DNA of 64,000 bases from Dactylosporangium sp. AC04546 (GCF_022095675.1 NZ_JAHYSG010000016.1:80832-144831), one strand, 5' to 3'. Positions 34,470 through 45,222 are shown, counted from the stretch's first letter. Notes: generated from the letters alone by a model not told the origin. Program-made: numbers and translations.

Positions 34470-36650
34470 TTGACAAACGTCCGGATTCGCGCCATGTCGG
34501 CGGCGTCGGCGATTGTGCTGCTCGCGGTACTGCTGCCGAAAACGCCGTCGTATGCGCGTGAAGGCGAGTCGCCCGTGTCGATCTCCGCGTCGCTGCACTA
34601 CCTCGTCACGTTCGTCGCGCGGGCCTGCGACAACTACGCCTCGGTCATGGGCAACCGGGTGCGCGACGACCACCTGGAGGCGGCGGCGCTGCCCAGCCGC
34701 GACAACGCGTACCGCGACGGCCAGGCCGTCGACCCCGCCGTCGAGGCCGTCAACGGCGGCGGGTGCGTGCCCCTCAACGGCTGGCAGTTCTCGCTCGGCA
34801 GCGGGCACGAGAAGAAGGGCGCCTACTCCACCGTCACCGGGGCGGCCGCGGGCTCCGGCGCCACCGCGGCCGGGCTGCCGCTGCTCGACGGCATGGGCCA
34901 GAAGACCGACAAGACCATCGACGGGGCGGTGACCCTCCAGCTCAGCGACGAGCAGGCGAAGGCGGCCGCGCGCCGCCAGCTCTGGGTGCAGGGCGGCACG
35001 CCGGGCGACCCGCTGCTCGCCGGGTCGCTGCCCGGCTACGGGTTCGGGGCGCTGCGCTGCGCGGCCGACGGGCACAGCGGCGGCAACGTCCAGTGGCTCG
35101 GCTTCCCAGCCGGCACCCGGCACGTCTTCTGCTACGGGTACTACGTCAAGGGCGCCCAGCCGACCGCCACCCTCGTGGTCCGGGCCCGCACGACGCAGCC
35201 GCCGGGTTACCCGCAGCGCTTCGCGTTCGACGCGAGCCCGAGCTACAACGCCGACAAGCGGGTCTCCGTCGACGCCGTCACCGACGCCACGTTCGTGCGC
35301 AGCGCGGGCGGCGCGCCGAACACGGTCGTGTCGCGCACCCCGGCCGGCTGGACGCTGAGCGACGTCGCCTGCACGGCGAGCGGCGGCGGGCGCAGCCAGA
35401 CGGCGACCGACCTGCCCACCGGCAGCGCCACCGTCACGCTCAGCGCCGGCGAGACGGTGATCTGCACGTTCACCTACGCGCCGCCCGCCTCGCCGCCGGG
35501 CCTGACCCTGCGGGTCTTCAGCGACCACGCAGGCGGCCAGTTCGGCCTGTCGGTCGGCGGCGACGGCGGCCCGCGGGCGCTCACGGCGAGCCCGGCGGGC
35601 GACGGCTCCGCGGCCGCGGCGACCGGCGCCGACCTCGGCGCGCTGCTGCCGGGGGCCTACCCGGTGACGGTCACCGCCCCGGCCGGCGACGCGTCGTCGT
35701 GGAGCCTGACCGGCGCCGCCTGCGGCCAGACCGAGCTCAAACCCGAGGGCATGACGGTGACCGTGATGGTCGCCGCGGGCGTCCCGACCGACTGCACGCT
35801 GCGCGTCAGTCGCAAGGTCGGCGGCCTCGAGCTGCGCGGGGTGACCGTCGGCGGCACCGGCGCCGCGTCGTTCACGGTCACGCCGGTCCGCGAGGGCGTG
35901 CCGGGCTGGTCGGGCGTGGCGACGACGACCGGGCTCGGCGTGGCCGCGGTCGCGCAGGGTGACGTGCCGCAGGCGCTGCCGTTCGGCGACTACCTGGTGA
36001 CCCCGATCCCGCCCGTCTCCACTGTGGACGGCCGCTGGAAGCTCAGCTCCTTCGCCTGCGATCCGGGCAGGTCCCAGGAGATTCCCAACGTGGGAGCGGA
36101 CGTCGTGCCCCTGACGCCCGGCGAGTCGGCCGCCAAGTGCACGGCGACCTACATGTTCGAGTCCGCCCAGCGGCTCCAGGTGACGCTCCGCTTCTCCGGC
36201 AACGTCGACGGCCGCGCCGGGGCCGTGGTCATCGACATCAGCTGCGAGGACGGCTCGACCGGCCGCGCGGTGCTCGGCGGCGACGACAACAGCGAGGCGG
36301 CGCTGCCCGAGCCGCTGGGCTTCCTGGCCCCGACGAAGTGCACGATCGCCAGACCGGAGACACCCGTGGCCAAGGACGCCGCGGTGTCGGTGAGCGCGTC
36401 GCTCGACCCGGCGCCCGGCAACGCGCCGCTCGGCATCCCGGCGACCGTCGACATCGGCGGCGACGTCGAGCTGTATGCGGTGATCGTCACGGTCACGTTC
36501 ACCGCGACCGCCGAGGTGCCCGCCCAGCAGAAGGTCCTGGACACCTTCCGGGTCCTGCCGGTGGCCCTGATCGGCGCCGGCCTGGTCGGTATCGGCCTGC
36601 TCATCCTATTGATCATGGTGTTGCGGTCCAGGTCATACCGGGAAGAGTGA
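34470..36650 (+). CDS. Large membrane-anchored surface protein
   Basis: About 726 aa starting at TTG 34470 (GGGGGA 4 nt upstream). A signal peptide (SAASAIVLLAVLLPKTPSYA) precedes an approximately 650-residue extracellular part with few Lys and paired Cys. Repeating beta-rich modules of the type TPAGWTLSDVAC...TVICTFTYAP recur, about four times between residues 250 and 670. They resemble SpaA/DUF5979-like stalk domains. A C-terminal membrane helix (about 697-722) and a basic RSRSYREE follow; no LPxTG. It probably projects from the cell surface. The Ser/Thr kinase gene starts 56 bp later and may be co-transcribed. Confidence 0.75.
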   Translation: MTNVRIRAMSAASAIVLLAVLLPKTPSYAREGESPVSISASLHYLVTFVARACDNYASVMGNRVRDDHLEAAALPSRDNAYRDGQAVDPAVEAVNGGGCVPLNGWQFSLGSGHEKKGAYSTVTGAAAGSGATAAGLPLLDGMGQKTDKTIDGAVTLQLSDEQAKAAARRQLWVQGGTPGDPLLAGSLPGYGFGALRCAADGHSGGNVQWLGFPAGTRHVFCYGYYVKGAQPTATLVVRARTTQPPGYPQRFAFDASPSYNADKRVSVDAVTDATFVRSAGGAPNTVVSRTPAGWTLSDVACTASGGGRSQTATDLPTGSATVTLSAGETVICTFTYAPPASPPGLTLRVFSDHAGGQFGLSVGGDGGPRALTASPAGDGSAAAATGADLGALLPGAYPVTVTAPAGDASSWSLTGAACGQTELKPEGMTVTVMVAAGVPTDCTLRVSRKVGGLELRGVTVGGTGAASFTVTPVREGVPGWSGVATTTGLGVAAVAQGDVPQALPFGDYLVTPIPPVSTVDGRWKLSSFACDPGRSQEIPNVGADVVPLTPGESAAKCTATYMFESAQRLQVTLRFSGNVDGRAGAVVIDISCEDGSTGRAVLGGDDNSEAALPEPLGFLAPTKCTIARPETPVAKDAAVSVSASLDPAPGNAPLGIPATVDIGGDVELYAVIVTVTFTATAEVPAQQKVLDTFRVLPVALIGAGLVGIGLLILLIMVLRSRSYREE

Positions 36651-36706
36651 TCGAGGGTGGAACCGGGCTGTCTCAGAGGTGCCACCGTTGGGTAACTTGC
36701 TAGGTG

Positions 36707-38536
36707 ATGACCCAGCCCAAAGCCTTGATCGCCGAGCGTTACCGACTGATCGAGTCGCTCGGCGCGGGCGGCATGGGCCGAGTGTGGCTGGCCCGCGACG
36801 AGATGCTCCGCCGTGACGTGGCGATCAAGGAGGTCATCCTCCCCGAGGGGCTGACCGCCGAGGAGCGCGAGGAGCTGCGCCTTCGCACGCTGCGGGAGGC
36901 GCGGGCCGCGGCCCGGCTCAACGACCCCAACGTCGTGCGGATCTACGACGTGATCCAGTCCGAGCAGGCGCCCTGGATCGTGATGGAGTACGTGCCCTCG
37001 CGGTCCCTGCACCAGGTGATCACCGACGAGGGGCCGCTGCCCCCGGAGCGGGTCGCGCAGATCGGGCTCGCGGTGCTCAGCGCGCTGCGCGCGGCCCACG
37101 CCGCCGGGGTGCTGCACCGCGACGTCAAGCCCGGCAACGTGCTGCTGGCCGACACCGGCCGGGTCGTGCTCACCGACTTCGGGCTGGCCGTGTTCGAGGG
37201 CGGCGACGGTGCCGTGACGCGGCCGGGGCTGATTCTCGGCTCGCCGCAGTACATCTCGCCCGAGCGCGCCCGCGAGGGCACCTCGGGGCCGGAGTCGGAC
37301 ATGTGGTCGCTCGGCGCCACGCTCTACGCGGCCGTCGAGGGGCGCTCGCCCTACGCACGCTCGACGACCTTCGCGACGCTGACCGCGCTCGCGACCGAGG
37401 ATCCCGACCCGCCGACCCGGGCCGGCGTGATGAAGCCGGTGCTCAACGCCCTGCTGCGCAAGGACCCGAGGGCCCGCGCGGGCGTCGCGGAGACGGAGCG
37501 GCTGCTGCAGCGGGCGGCGGCGGGCGAGGGCCGCGGCTTCCCCTGGTCGCTGCCCGCCCTGCCGTCGCTGCCGCGGCCCCGGCGGTCCCGGGAGGGCCAC
37601 TCGGGCTCGTCGAGTGTCCGTTCGCGCAGCTCCGAGCCGGTGGCGCCGGTCAGTGCCCCGCCGGACGGGGCCTCAGACCACTCGCCGGTGCCGTTCGACG
37701 TTCGCCCCGAAGCGCGCGTCGAGTTCCCCGGCCGCGCCCGGGGCAGCGCGGTGGTCGGCCCGCCTCCATCGCCCGTTGTCTCCAGCGGTGCCTCCGGAGG
37801 TGCCTCCGGAGTTGTCTTCGTGGAGGACGACGACGACAGCACCGTCCCGGCCGGGCAGCGCTGGAAGTGGATCGCGGCCGGGGCCGCCGCGGTCGTCCTC
37901 GCCGTCGTCGCGGTCATCGTCCTGTCCGACGAGGGCAGCTCGCCGCCCGCGGAGCCCCCCGTGACCGGCCAGGCCGCCCGGCCCACCAGCGCCGCGCCCT
38001 CGCCCTCGCCGTCGGTTTCCCTTTCGCCGCAGGTGCAGGGCTCGTTCGGTCCCGACGTCATGCAGCTGCCGCCGGGGTACCACTACGAGAGCGACCCGAA
38101 GTGGGGCTGGACGGTGGCCGTGCCGGACGGCTGGATCAAGACGCCCCACGAGACGTCCGAGTCGATGGTGTACTTCGTGAGCAACACCGATCCGCGCATC
38201 CGCATGGGCGTCGACACCACGTTCACCCCGCCCCCCGACGCGGTGGCCGACTGGGAGCAGCAGGAGCGCGCCCGGCTCCGCAACGGCCTGTACCCGAACT
38301 ACGTGCGGGTCGGGATCAACCCCGTCACCAACTTCCACGGACAGTGCGCCGACTGGCAGTGGACGTACGACAGCTCCCAGGGCGGCCGGCTGCACGTGTC
38401 CAACCTCGGCTGCCGTGTCCGGGACAACCTCGGGCACGCGCTCTACTGGCAGGCGCCCGATTCGCTGTGGGACACGGAGCCGGTGACCACGATGTACGGC
38501 ATCATCAAGGTCTCGTTCCGGCCGAAGCCCGCCTAA
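36707..38536 (+). CDS. Membrane Ser/Thr protein kinase with extracellular domain
   Basis: A 609-aa PknB-type kinase: glycine loop GAGGMG (19-24), Lys41 in [14 protein letters not shown] (Asp139), TDFG (Asp157), SPE. A Ser/Pro-rich linker (270-380) precedes the membrane helix at about 385-407. The extracellular Ser/Pro stalk leads to a domain with [13 protein letters not shown] and two Cys. This domain resembles that of the kinase at 7221-9149; neither has PASTA repeats. ATG 36707 (TAACTT box 8 nt upstream) is preferred over the GTG 36704. It follows a surface-protein gene. The stop overlaps the carboxylase gene stop by 4 bp. Confidence 0.92.
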   Translation: MTQPKALIAERYRLIESLGAGGMGRVWLARDEMLRRDVAIKEVILPEGLTAEEREELRLRTLREARAAARLNDPNVVRIYDVIQSEQAPWIVMEYVPSRSLHQVITDEGPLPPERVAQIGLAVLSALRAAHAAGVLHRDVKPGNVLLADTGRVVLTDFGLAVFEGGDGAVTRPGLILGSPQYISPERAREGTSGPESDMWSLGATLYAAVEGRSPYARSTTFATLTALATEDPDPPTRAGVMKPVLNALLRKDPRARAGVAETERLLQRAAAGEGRGFPWSLPALPSLPRPRRSREGHSGSSSVRSRSSEPVAPVSAPPDGASDHSPVPFDVRPEARVEFPGRARGSAVVGPPPSPVVSSGASGGASGVVFVEDDDDSTVPAGQRWKWIAAGAAAVVLAVVAVIVLSDEGSSPPAEPPVTGQAARPTSAAPSPSPSVSLSPQVQGSFGPDVMQLPPGYHYESDPKWGWTVAVPDGWIKTPHETSESMVYFVSNTDPRIRMGVDTTFTPPPDAVADWEQQERARLRNGLYPNYVRVGINPVTNFHGQCADWQWTYDSSQGGRLHVSNLGCRVRDNLGHALYWQAPDSLWDTEPVTTMYGIIKVSFRPKPA

Positions 38537-40098
38537 AGCGGGATGTTGCCGTGCTTCTTCGGCGGCAGCTTCTCCCGCTTGGTGCGCAGCAGCCGCAGCG
38601 CCCGCACGATCTCCACGCGCGTCGTCGACGGCGCGATGACGCTGTCCACGTAGCCGCGCTCGGCCGCGACGTACGGGTTGGCCAGCGTGTCCTCGTACTG
38701 CTGGATCAGCTCGGCCCGCAGCGCCGCCGGGTCGGCCGCCTCGCGCAGCTCCTGCCGGTAGAGGATGTTGACCGCGCCCTGCGCGCCCATGACCGCGATC
38801 TGCGCCGTCGGCCAGGCGAAGTTGAGGTCGGCGCCGAGGTGCTTGGAGCCCATGACGTCGTACGCGCCGCCGTACGCCTTGCGGGTGATGACGGTGACCT
38901 TCGGTACCGTGGCCTCGGCATATGCGTAGATCAGCTTGGCACCCCGCCGGATGATCCCGTCCCACTCCTGGCTGGCACCGGGCAGGAAGCCCGGCACGTC
39001 GACGAACGTCAGGATCGGGATGTTGAACGCGTCGCAGGTGCGCACGAACCGCGCCGCCTTCTCCGACGCGTCGATGTCCAGGCAGCCCGCGAAGTGCATC
39101 GGCTGGTTGGCGACGACCCCGACCGGGTGGCCCTCCACGCGGCCGAAGCCGACGATGATGTTCTGCGCGAACAGGGGCTGGACCTCGAGGAAGTCCTCGA
39201 CGACGGCCTCGATGACACCGTGCATGTCGTACGGCTGGTTCGCCGAGTCGGGGATGATCGAGTCGAGCTTGTCGGCCGGCAGCTCGGGCTCCGCCGCCTG
39301 GGCGACGGGCACGTCGTCGAGGTTGTTCGACGGCAGATACGACAGCAGCGCCTTCACGTACTCGATCGCGTCGTCCTCGTCGGTGGCCAGGTAGTGCGCG
39401 TTGCCCGACTTCGTGTTGTGCGTCCGGGCCCCGCCCAGCTCCTCGAACTCGACGTCCTCGCCGGTCACCGTCTTGATCACGTCGGGGCCGGTGATGAACA
39501 TGTGCGAGGTCTGGTCGACCATCACGGTGAAGTCGGTGACCGCCGGCGAGTACACGGCGCCGCCCGCACACGGACCCATGATCAGCGAGATCTGCGGGAT
39601 CACGCCGGACGCGCGCACGTTGCGGAAGAAGATCTCGCCGTAGAGGCCCAGCGAGACGACGCCCTCCTGGATCCGCGCTCCGCCGGAGTCGTTGATCCCG
39701 ACGACCGGGCAGCCGATCTTCATGGCGAGGTCCATGACCTTGACGATCTTCTCGCCGAACACCTCGCCGAGGCTGCCGCCGAAGACCGTGAAGTCCTGCG
39801 CGAACACGCACACCTGCCGGCCGTCGACGGTGCCGTAGCCGGTGACCACCCCGTCGCCGTACGGCCGCGTCTCCTCCAGGCCGAAGTTGGTCGACCGGTG
39901 CCGGGCCAGCTCGTCGAGCTCCACGAACGACCCCGCGTCGAGCAGTAGGTCGATCCGCTCGCGGGCCGTCTTCTTGCCCCTGGAGTGCTGCTTCTCGACC
40001 GCCCGCGCCGAGCCGGCGTGCACGGCCTCCTCGGTGCGGCGCTCCAGATCGGCGAGCTTTCCGGCCGTGGTGTGGATGTCCGCGTGCTTGATGGTCAC
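38533..40098 (-). CDS. pccB: Acyl-CoA (propionyl-CoA) carboxylase beta subunit
   Basis: Carboxyltransferase subunit of about 521 aa. Both crotonase-fold halves are complete: [43 protein letters not shown] and [12 protein letters not shown] in the first, and [10 protein letters not shown] with [16 protein letters not shown] in the second. It transfers CO2 from biotin on the alpha subunit to propionyl- or acetyl-CoA, feeding methylmalonyl-/malonyl-CoA. GTG 40098 is chosen because TACGAT lies 7 nt before it; ATG 40107 overlaps that box. It is divergent from birA (38 bp between starts). Confidence 0.94.
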   Translation of the reverse strand: MTIKHADIHTTAGKLADLERRTEEAVHAGSARAVEKQHSRGKKTARERIDLLLDAGSFVELDELARHRSTNFGLEETRPYGDGVVTGYGTVDGRQVCVFAQDFTVFGGSLGEVFGEKIVKVMDLAMKIGCPVVGINDSGGARIQEGVVSLGLYGEIFFRNVRASGVIPQISLIMGPCAGGAVYSPAVTDFTVMVDQTSHMFITGPDVIKTVTGEDVEFEELGGARTHNTKSGNAHYLATDEDDAIEYVKALLSYLPSNNLDDVPVAQAAEPELPADKLDSIIPDSANQPYDMHGVIEAVVEDFLEVQPLFAQNIIVGFGRVEGHPVGVVANQPMHFAGCLDIDASEKAARFVRTCDAFNIPILTFVDVPGFLPGASQEWDGIIRRGAKLIYAYAEATVPKVTVITRKAYGGAYDVMGSKHLGADLNFAWPTAQIAVMGAQGAVNILYRQELREAADPAALRAELIQQYEDTLANPYVAAERGYVDSVIAPSTTRVEIVRALRLLRTKREKLPPKKHGNIPL

Positions 40099-40136
40099 GC
40101 TGGGCATCGTAATCGCAGCCGAACTAGGGTCGGGCT

Positions 40137-40985
40137 GTGAACATTTACACCGACCTGGAGCGCCCGCCGCTGCGGCCCCTCGCGCTGCGCCGCGCGCTGG
40201 TCGTCCCGGGCGGTTTCTGGACCGATCTGCGCGTGGTGGCTTCGACCGGCTCGACCAACGCCGACGTGGCCGCCCTGGCCGCTTCGGGCGCCCCGGAGGG
40301 CCTGGTCATCGTGGCCGAGCAGCAGACCGCCGGTCGTGGCCGCCTGGGCCGCCAGTGGGAGTCGCCCCCGCGGGCCGGCCTTGCCCTGAGCATCCTGCTG
40401 CGCCCTTCGCCTTTGGTCCCGCCGTCGCGCCTGGGCTGGCTGCCGCTGCTGGCCGGGGTCGCCCTCGCCGAGTCGGTTCGCCGGGTGGCGCGCCTCGACG
40501 CCTACCTGAAGTGGCCCAACGACCTGCTCCTCCAGGGCGACCGCAAGACCGCCGGCATCCTGGCCGAGGGCGTCGCCGACGGCGCCGTCGTCGTCGGGAT
40601 CGGCCTGAACACCACGCTCCGTGAGCACGAGCTGCCCCGCCCGGACGTCACGTCGCTGGCCCTGGCCGGCGCGGCGAGCGCGGACCGCGATCCACTGCTC
40701 CGCGCGCTCCTGCGTTCTTTCCAGGAGTTGTACCTCCAGTGGCGCGACGCCGCCGGCGACCCCGCCACGTCGGGCCTGCGCGAGGCCTACCTCTTCCACT
40801 GCGGCACCATCGGCCGCCGGGTCCGGGCGTCCCTCCCAGGCGGCGTCTCGTTGACGGGAGTCGCCACCGGGATCGACGATGACGGAAGACTGCAGGTCAC
40901 GGACCAGTTCGGTGCCGTCCACGCGGTCGCTGCAGGCGACGTCGTGCACGTCAGGCCAGATTCAGCGGGAGATACGGCCGGGTAG
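40137..40985 (+). CDS. birA: Biotin--protein ligase
   Basis: A 282-aa BirA without a DNA-binding N-terminal domain, so it biotinylates but should not repress. Motifs: [10 protein letters not shown], the biotinyl-AMP loop [17 protein letters not shown], and the C-terminal SH3-like domain with [13 protein letters not shown]. It loads biotin on the alpha subunit at 26616. GTG 40137 follows TAGGGT by 6 nt: leaderless. It is divergent from the carboxylase beta subunit, its client complex. Confidence 0.95.
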   Translation: MNIYTDLERPPLRPLALRRALVVPGGFWTDLRVVASTGSTNADVAALAASGAPEGLVIVAEQQTAGRGRLGRQWESPPRAGLALSILLRPSPLVPPSRLGWLPLLAGVALAESVRRVARLDAYLKWPNDLLLQGDRKTAGILAEGVADGAVVVGIGLNTTLREHELPRPDVTSLALAGAASADRDPLLRALLRSFQELYLQWRDAAGDPATSGLREAYLFHCGTIGRRVRASLPGGVSLTGVATGIDDDGRLQVTDQFGAVHAVAAGDVVHVRPDSAGDTAG

Positions 40986-41051
40986 CGGAGTGCCCCTCCG
41001 GGGCCAGAGGGTCTAGCCTCACTGCCGACATTCATGAACGAGGAGGTTGGC

Positions 41052-41597
41052 GTGGGGTTCCCGGAAAGCGTCCTCACCAAGGACGAGCAGGTGGTGCTGC
41101 ACCTGCACCCCCACTGGAAAGCGCTGTTCCTGCCGGTGGTCTGGTTCGTGCTGGCCGCAGCCGCGGTCGCCGCGGTCGCGATCTTCACCAGCCTGGCCGG
41201 CATCGGCATCCTGATCATCGCGGCCGTCGCGTTGGTCGTGGTCATCGTGGTGACGGTGTGGCCCTGGATCAAGTGGCGCACCACGCACTACGTGTTCACC
41301 AACGAGCGGGTCATCATGCGCAGCGGCGTCTTCTCCCGCAGCGGCCGTGACATCCCCCTGGGCCGGGTGAACGACGTGTCGTTCTCGCACACGCTCTTCG
41401 AGCGCATGCTGGGTTGCGGCACCCTGACCATCGAGTCGGCGGGCGAGCGCGGCCAGGTCCAGCTGACGGACCTGCCCCAGGTGGAGAAGACCCAGAGCGT
41501 CCTGTACGAACTGGTGGACGCAGACCGCCAGAAGCACACCTTCGGCGACGACGACCGCGAGGCCCTGGTCAACGAGATCAAGAACGACAACGCGTAA
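41052..41597 (+). CDS. Bacterial PH-domain membrane protein
   Basis: A 181-aa protein with two transmembrane helices (about 25-75) followed by a bPH2-type (YdbS-like) domain: TTHYVFTNERVIMRSGVFSRSGRDIPLGRVNDVSF is its hallmark start. The role is unknown; such proteins sit in the cytoplasmic membrane. GTG 41052 has AGGAGG 5 nt upstream and is preferred over ATG 41034. It follows birA by 66 bp, as in related actinomycetes, and is ended by a strong terminator. Confidence 0.88.
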   Translation: MGFPESVLTKDEQVVLHLHPHWKALFLPVVWFVLAAAAVAAVAIFTSLAGIGILIIAAVALVVVIVVTVWPWIKWRTTHYVFTNERVIMRSGVFSRSGRDIPLGRVNDVSFSHTLFERMLGCGTLTIESAGERGQVQLTDLPQVEKTQSVLYELVDADRQKHTFGDDDREALVNEIKNDNA

Positions 41598-41604
41598 CAA
41601 CAGC

Positions 41605-41647
41605 GCGAGCCGAACCCCGTGCGGGTTCGGCTCGCGTTTTCGTTTTG
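41605..41647 (+). terminator. Strong intrinsic terminator after the PH-domain gene
   Basis: A 14-bp perfect stem (41605-41618 with 41624-41637), loop CGTGC, then TTTTCGTTTT. It is the clearest Rho-independent terminator in the window and faces the opposing ispH gene, which ends 12 bp further on. Confidence 0.9.
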
Positions 41648-41658
41648 TGCTCCCGCGG

Positions 41659-42651
41659 TCAGCTCAGGGTCTTGGCGACCTCGGCGGCGCGGGCGGCGGC
41701 GCCGGCCTTCATGTCGCGCTTGAGCTCCTGCGGCAGGGAGAACACCAGCTTCTCCTGCGCCGTGGTGATCTCGGCGACGTCACCGAACCCGCGCTCGGCG
41801 AGGAAGTCGAGGACCTCCATCACCAGCTCGTCCGGCACCGACGCACCCGACGTGACGCCGACGGTCGTCGCGCCGGCGAGCCACTCGTCCTGGATCTCGC
41901 TGGCGTAGTCGATCAGGTAGCCCGCCTTGGCCCCGGCGTCGACCGCCACCTCACGCAGCCGCTGCGAGTTCGACGAGTTCTGCGATCCGACGACGAGCAC
42001 CAGGTCGCAGTTCGGCGCCATGGCCTTGACCGCGTCCTGCCGGTTCGACGTCGCGTAGCAGATGTCGTCGCTCGGCGGCGACATCAGCAGCGGCAGCTTC
42101 GTCTTGAGCCGCGCGACCGTCTCCAGCGTCTCGTCCACCGACAGCGTCGTCTGCGACAGCCAGACCACCTTCGACGGGTCACGGACGGTGACCTTGTCGA
42201 CGCTGTCCGGCCCGTCGACCAGCTGAATGTGCGCCGGTGCCTCACCGGTCGTGCCGACGACCTCTTCGTGCCCTTCGTGACCGATGAGCAGAATGTCGTA
42301 GTCGTCGGCGGCGAACCGGCGAGCCTCCTGGTGGACCTTGGTCACCAGCGGGCAGGTCGCGTCGATGGCCTTCAGCGAACGAGCCTTCGCCTGGTCGTGC
42401 ACCTCAGGCGCGACCCCGTGGGCCGAGAAGACCACGGTCGCCCCCTCCGGCACCTCGTCGTTCTCCTCGACGAAGATCGCGCCCTTCGCCTGCAGCGTGC
42501 TCACGACGTGCTTGTTGTGCACGATCTCCTTGCGGACGTAGATCGGCGCGCCGTACAGCTTGAGCGCTTCCTCGACAGTCTGGACCGCCCGGTCCACGCC
42601 GGCGCAGTAGCCGCGGGGCTTGGCAAGCAGGACACGCTTCGAACCAGTCAC
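41659..42651 (-). CDS. ispH: 4-hydroxy-3-methylbut-2-enyl diphosphate reductase
   Basis: The last enzyme of the MEP pathway, reducing HMBPP to IPP and DMAPP, 330 aa. The iron-sulphur ligands Cys16 (RGYCAGV), Cys100 (DATCPLV) and Cys198 (SDDICYAT), the catalytic VSAHG-type [10 protein letters not shown] and TTLSVDET are all present. GTG 42651 lies 6 nt after TACCAT (minus strand), so the mRNA is leaderless. Precursors feed the cis-prenyltransferase at 58731. Confidence 0.96.
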   Translation of the reverse strand: MTGSKRVLLAKPRGYCAGVDRAVQTVEEALKLYGAPIYVRKEIVHNKHVVSTLQAKGAIFVEENDEVPEGATVVFSAHGVAPEVHDQAKARSLKAIDATCPLVTKVHQEARRFAADDYDILLIGHEGHEEVVGTTGEAPAHIQLVDGPDSVDKVTVRDPSKVVWLSQTTLSVDETLETVARLKTKLPLLMSPPSDDICYATSNRQDAVKAMAPNCDLVLVVGSQNSSNSQRLREVAVDAGAKAGYLIDYASEIQDEWLAGATTVGVTSGASVPDELVMEVLDFLAERGFGDVAEITTAQEKLVFSLPQELKRDMKAGAAARAAEVAKTLS

Positions 42652-42771
42652 CCCGCCATGGTACGTGCCACCGCCGACAACCCGCCTCGCCGCAAGAGCG
42701 GCAACTCGCCCACCCCGCGCCCAAACCCCGCGCCCAGCCTTCGCCCAAACCCACCCAAAGGGTCCTCCGGC

Positions 42772-42905
42772 CGGCCGGGCGCGGCGAACTTCTCCTGGCT
42801 GGGTGCGGCGAGCGGCTGTTCTGGCTGGGTGCGGCGAGCTGTTCTGGCCGGGTGCGGCGAGCTGTCCTGGCCGGGCGCGGCGAACCGTTCTGGCCGGACG
42901 TCGTC
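42772..42905. repeat. 23-bp tandem repeat array
   Basis: About five and a half copies of a 23-bp unit of the form CTGGCCGGGTGCGGCGAG + CTGTT. Unit starts are 42772, 42795 (with a 3-bp insertion), 42821, 42844, 42867 and 42890 (partial). It fills the gap between ispH and the ABC permease stop. Copies differ by a few transitions. It could vary in copy number. Confidence 0.8.
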
Positions 42906-45222
42906 AACCCCATCGCCCGCCCCGTCGCAGGAACGGCACCGCGCTCGCCGCCACCGCCAGCGCACCGCACACGCCGACCACCGCCGCGAGCGTGCCCCAC
43001 GGCATGACCAGGGTCACATCCGCCCCGATCTCCTCGGCCAGCCCGGCCCTCGCCTCGAACAGCGCCGGCACGGCCACCGCGAGCCCCAGCAGCGTCCCGA
43101 CCCCCACCGCGACCAGCGCCTCGACCACGACGACCCGTAACGTCTGCCCGGTCGTCGCCCCGGTGCGGTGGAGGGTGACGAACTCCTGCCGCCGCCCGTA
43201 CGTCGCCATCAGCAGCGTGTTCGCCACCGCCAGCCCGGTATACCCGACGGAGATCCCGAGCAGCACCGCCAGGAACAGGTCGATCAGATCTCCCTCCTCG
43301 GCCGCCTCCCGCTCGACATACGCCCTGGCCGTCAGCTCCTCAGCCCCCGCCGCCGGCGTGAACGGCCCGGCCAGATAGACCACCTCGGTCAGCGCCGTCG
43401 GATCGTGTGCCCGCACGAGCGCCCGGGGCAGCATGACCGTGTCGATGAACACCTCGTCGCTCACCTGGGCGACCGCCACCGACCGCACCGTGCCGTCCAC
43501 GAACCGCAGCGGCACGGACTCCCCGACCCGCCAGCCGAGGGACGGCGCCGCGACCAGCCCGTCGACCTCGGCCGCCCCCGTCGCCCGGATCGGCTCGCCC
43601 GACGCCAGGTACACCACGCTGGACAGCTCCGACCGCCCCCGCTGCGCCTGCACCGCCGCCTCGGACAGGCCCGGCGCCGCCGCCGGCGCGGCGACCGCCC
43701 GCTCGGGGATCTTCGCGGTGTCCTCGATGCCGACGGCCTCGTTGGCGGTCTGGAATGTGCCCACCAGCAACACGGCGAACCCCACCGCGGCCAGCACCGG
43801 CGCCGCCGTCGACGCCACCCGCCGCGCCGCCACGGCGGTGCCCTCGCGGACCAGCATGCCGGTGGCGCTGCGCCGGAACGGCCACGACACCAGCCGGACC
43901 ACCGGCACCACCACGGCCGGCGCCAGCAGCGCGGCCGCGACCAGCAGCACCATCGCCGAGCCGAGCACGATCGTCGGCTTCTGCTCCGCGGTCGACCCCG
44001 GCAGCAGCGCCGCGAGCCCGCCGCCGACCACGACGCCCAGGCCGCCGAAGATCCAGCGGGACAGGGTCATCGGCCGCTTCTCGGCTGCCGCCTCGCGCAG
44101 CGCGTCGAGCGCCGGCACGCGACTCGCCCGCCGTGCGGACAGCCACACCCCGATCGCGGCCACGACCAGCCCGGCGACCAGGGCCGCCGCCATCGCCCAC
44201 CACGACAGCCCGACCCGGAACCCGGCCGGCTCCAGCCCGACCGCCACGAACGGCCCCTCCAGCAGCGGCGCCAGCAGCGCCCCGCCGATCGCGCCGAGCA
44301 CGCCCGCCCCCAGCGCGACGAGCAGCACCTCGGCCAGCAGCAGGCGCCGCACCTGCCCCGGCGTCGCCCCGATCGCCCGCAGCAGCCCGATCTCCCGCCG
44401 CCGCTGCGCCGCACTGAACGCACACGTGGAGGCCACGACGAACACGGCCACGAACCCGCCCACGAGCACCGTCGCGATGATCAGCTGCGCACCGAGCCAG
44501 CGCGTCCGCGTGTCCTGCGCCGGCTCGGCCGCCGACCGCTCGGCGCCCGTGAGCGGCTTGCCCAGCGCGCCGAGCCCCAGCCCGTCGGCCACGCGCTCCG
44601 CATCGGCGCCGGGCGTGAGCCGGAGCCCGATCACGGTGACGCCGCCGGCCAGCGAACGGGCGGTCGCCTCGTCGACATACAGCCCCGGCCCGTCGATCGT
44701 CCCGGTCACCGTCCACGTCGCCGGGCCCGCGGCGGTGAGGACCGGCAGCTGCCCGCCGACCGGCACCCCGAGGGCGGCATCGACCACGACCCCGCCGGGC
44801 CTGTCCGGCGCGCTTCCTTGCACCAGCTCGTACGGGCTGAGGCCGGCCGACGCCCACCCCCGTCCACTGTGGACGGCGTCGCGCGGGTTGCCGACCGGTC
44901 TGCCGTCGACGAGCCGCTGCACGTAGAACGTCCGGTCGGGGATCGCGGCCGCCACCCCGGGCGCCCGACCGGTCCGCGCGACCAGCTGGTCGACCTCCTC
45001 GGGCGACCACGGGCGATAGGTGAGGAACCCGCCCTCCGGCGGGTCGTAGCTCGGCGACGCGATCAGCACCTCGGCCGCCGCCAGCGGCTTCGGCGTGCGC
45101 GGCTGCGCGGACGCCCACAGCGCGAGGCTGCCGGAGATGACCGCCACGCCGACGGCCAGGGCGGCGAACGTGCCGAGGAAGCTCGCCCAGCGGTGCCGGA
45201 CCATCTCTTTGGCCAGGATCAT
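42904..45222 (-). CDS. FtsX-like ABC transporter permease
   Basis: A 772-aa permease with two FtsX/MacB-type modules: an N-terminal helix, a large extracytoplasmic domain (about 45-255), a three-helix FtsX block (QRRREIGLLRAIGATPGQVRRLLL at about 270-295), a second extracytoplasmic domain (about 480-650), and a final block with YGRRQEFVTLHRTGATTGQTLR. Such transporters act in envelope stress, lipoprotein or antimicrobial peptide handling rather than classical import. ATG 45222 overlaps the ATPase stop (ATGA). It belongs with the ATPase and, by the shared regulatory region, the two-component system opposite. Confidence 0.93.
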   Translation of the reverse strand: MILAKEMVRHRWASFLGTFAALAVGVAVISGSLALWASAQPRTPKPLAAAEVLIASPSYDPPEGGFLTYRPWSPEEVDQLVARTGRAPGVAAAIPDRTFYVQRLVDGRPVGNPRDAVHSGRGWASAGLSPYELVQGSAPDRPGGVVVDAALGVPVGGQLPVLTAAGPATWTVTGTIDGPGLYVDEATARSLAGGVTVIGLRLTPGADAERVADGLGLGALGKPLTGAERSAAEPAQDTRTRWLGAQLIIATVLVGGFVAVFVVASTCAFSAAQRRREIGLLRAIGATPGQVRRLLLAEVLLVALGAGVLGAIGGALLAPLLEGPFVAVGLEPAGFRVGLSWWAMAAALVAGLVVAAIGVWLSARRASRVPALDALREAAAEKRPMTLSRWIFGGLGVVVGGGLAALLPGSTAEQKPTIVLGSAMVLLVAAALLAPAVVVPVVRLVSWPFRRSATGMLVREGTAVAARRVASTAAPVLAAVGFAVLLVGTFQTANEAVGIEDTAKIPERAVAAPAAAPGLSEAAVQAQRGRSELSSVVYLASGEPIRATGAAEVDGLVAAPSLGWRVGESVPLRFVDGTVRSVAVAQVSDEVFIDTVMLPRALVRAHDPTALTEVVYLAGPFTPAAGAEELTARAYVEREAAEEGDLIDLFLAVLLGISVGYTGLAVANTLLMATYGRRQEFVTLHRTGATTGQTLRVVVVEALVAVGVGTLLGLAVAVPALFEARAGLAEEIGADVTLVMPWGTLAAVVGVCGALAVAASAVPFLRRGGRWG

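Noticed and set aside
42772..42905. CRISPR array
   Set aside because: Units are directly adjacent without unique spacers and no cas genes are present; a simple tandem repeat.
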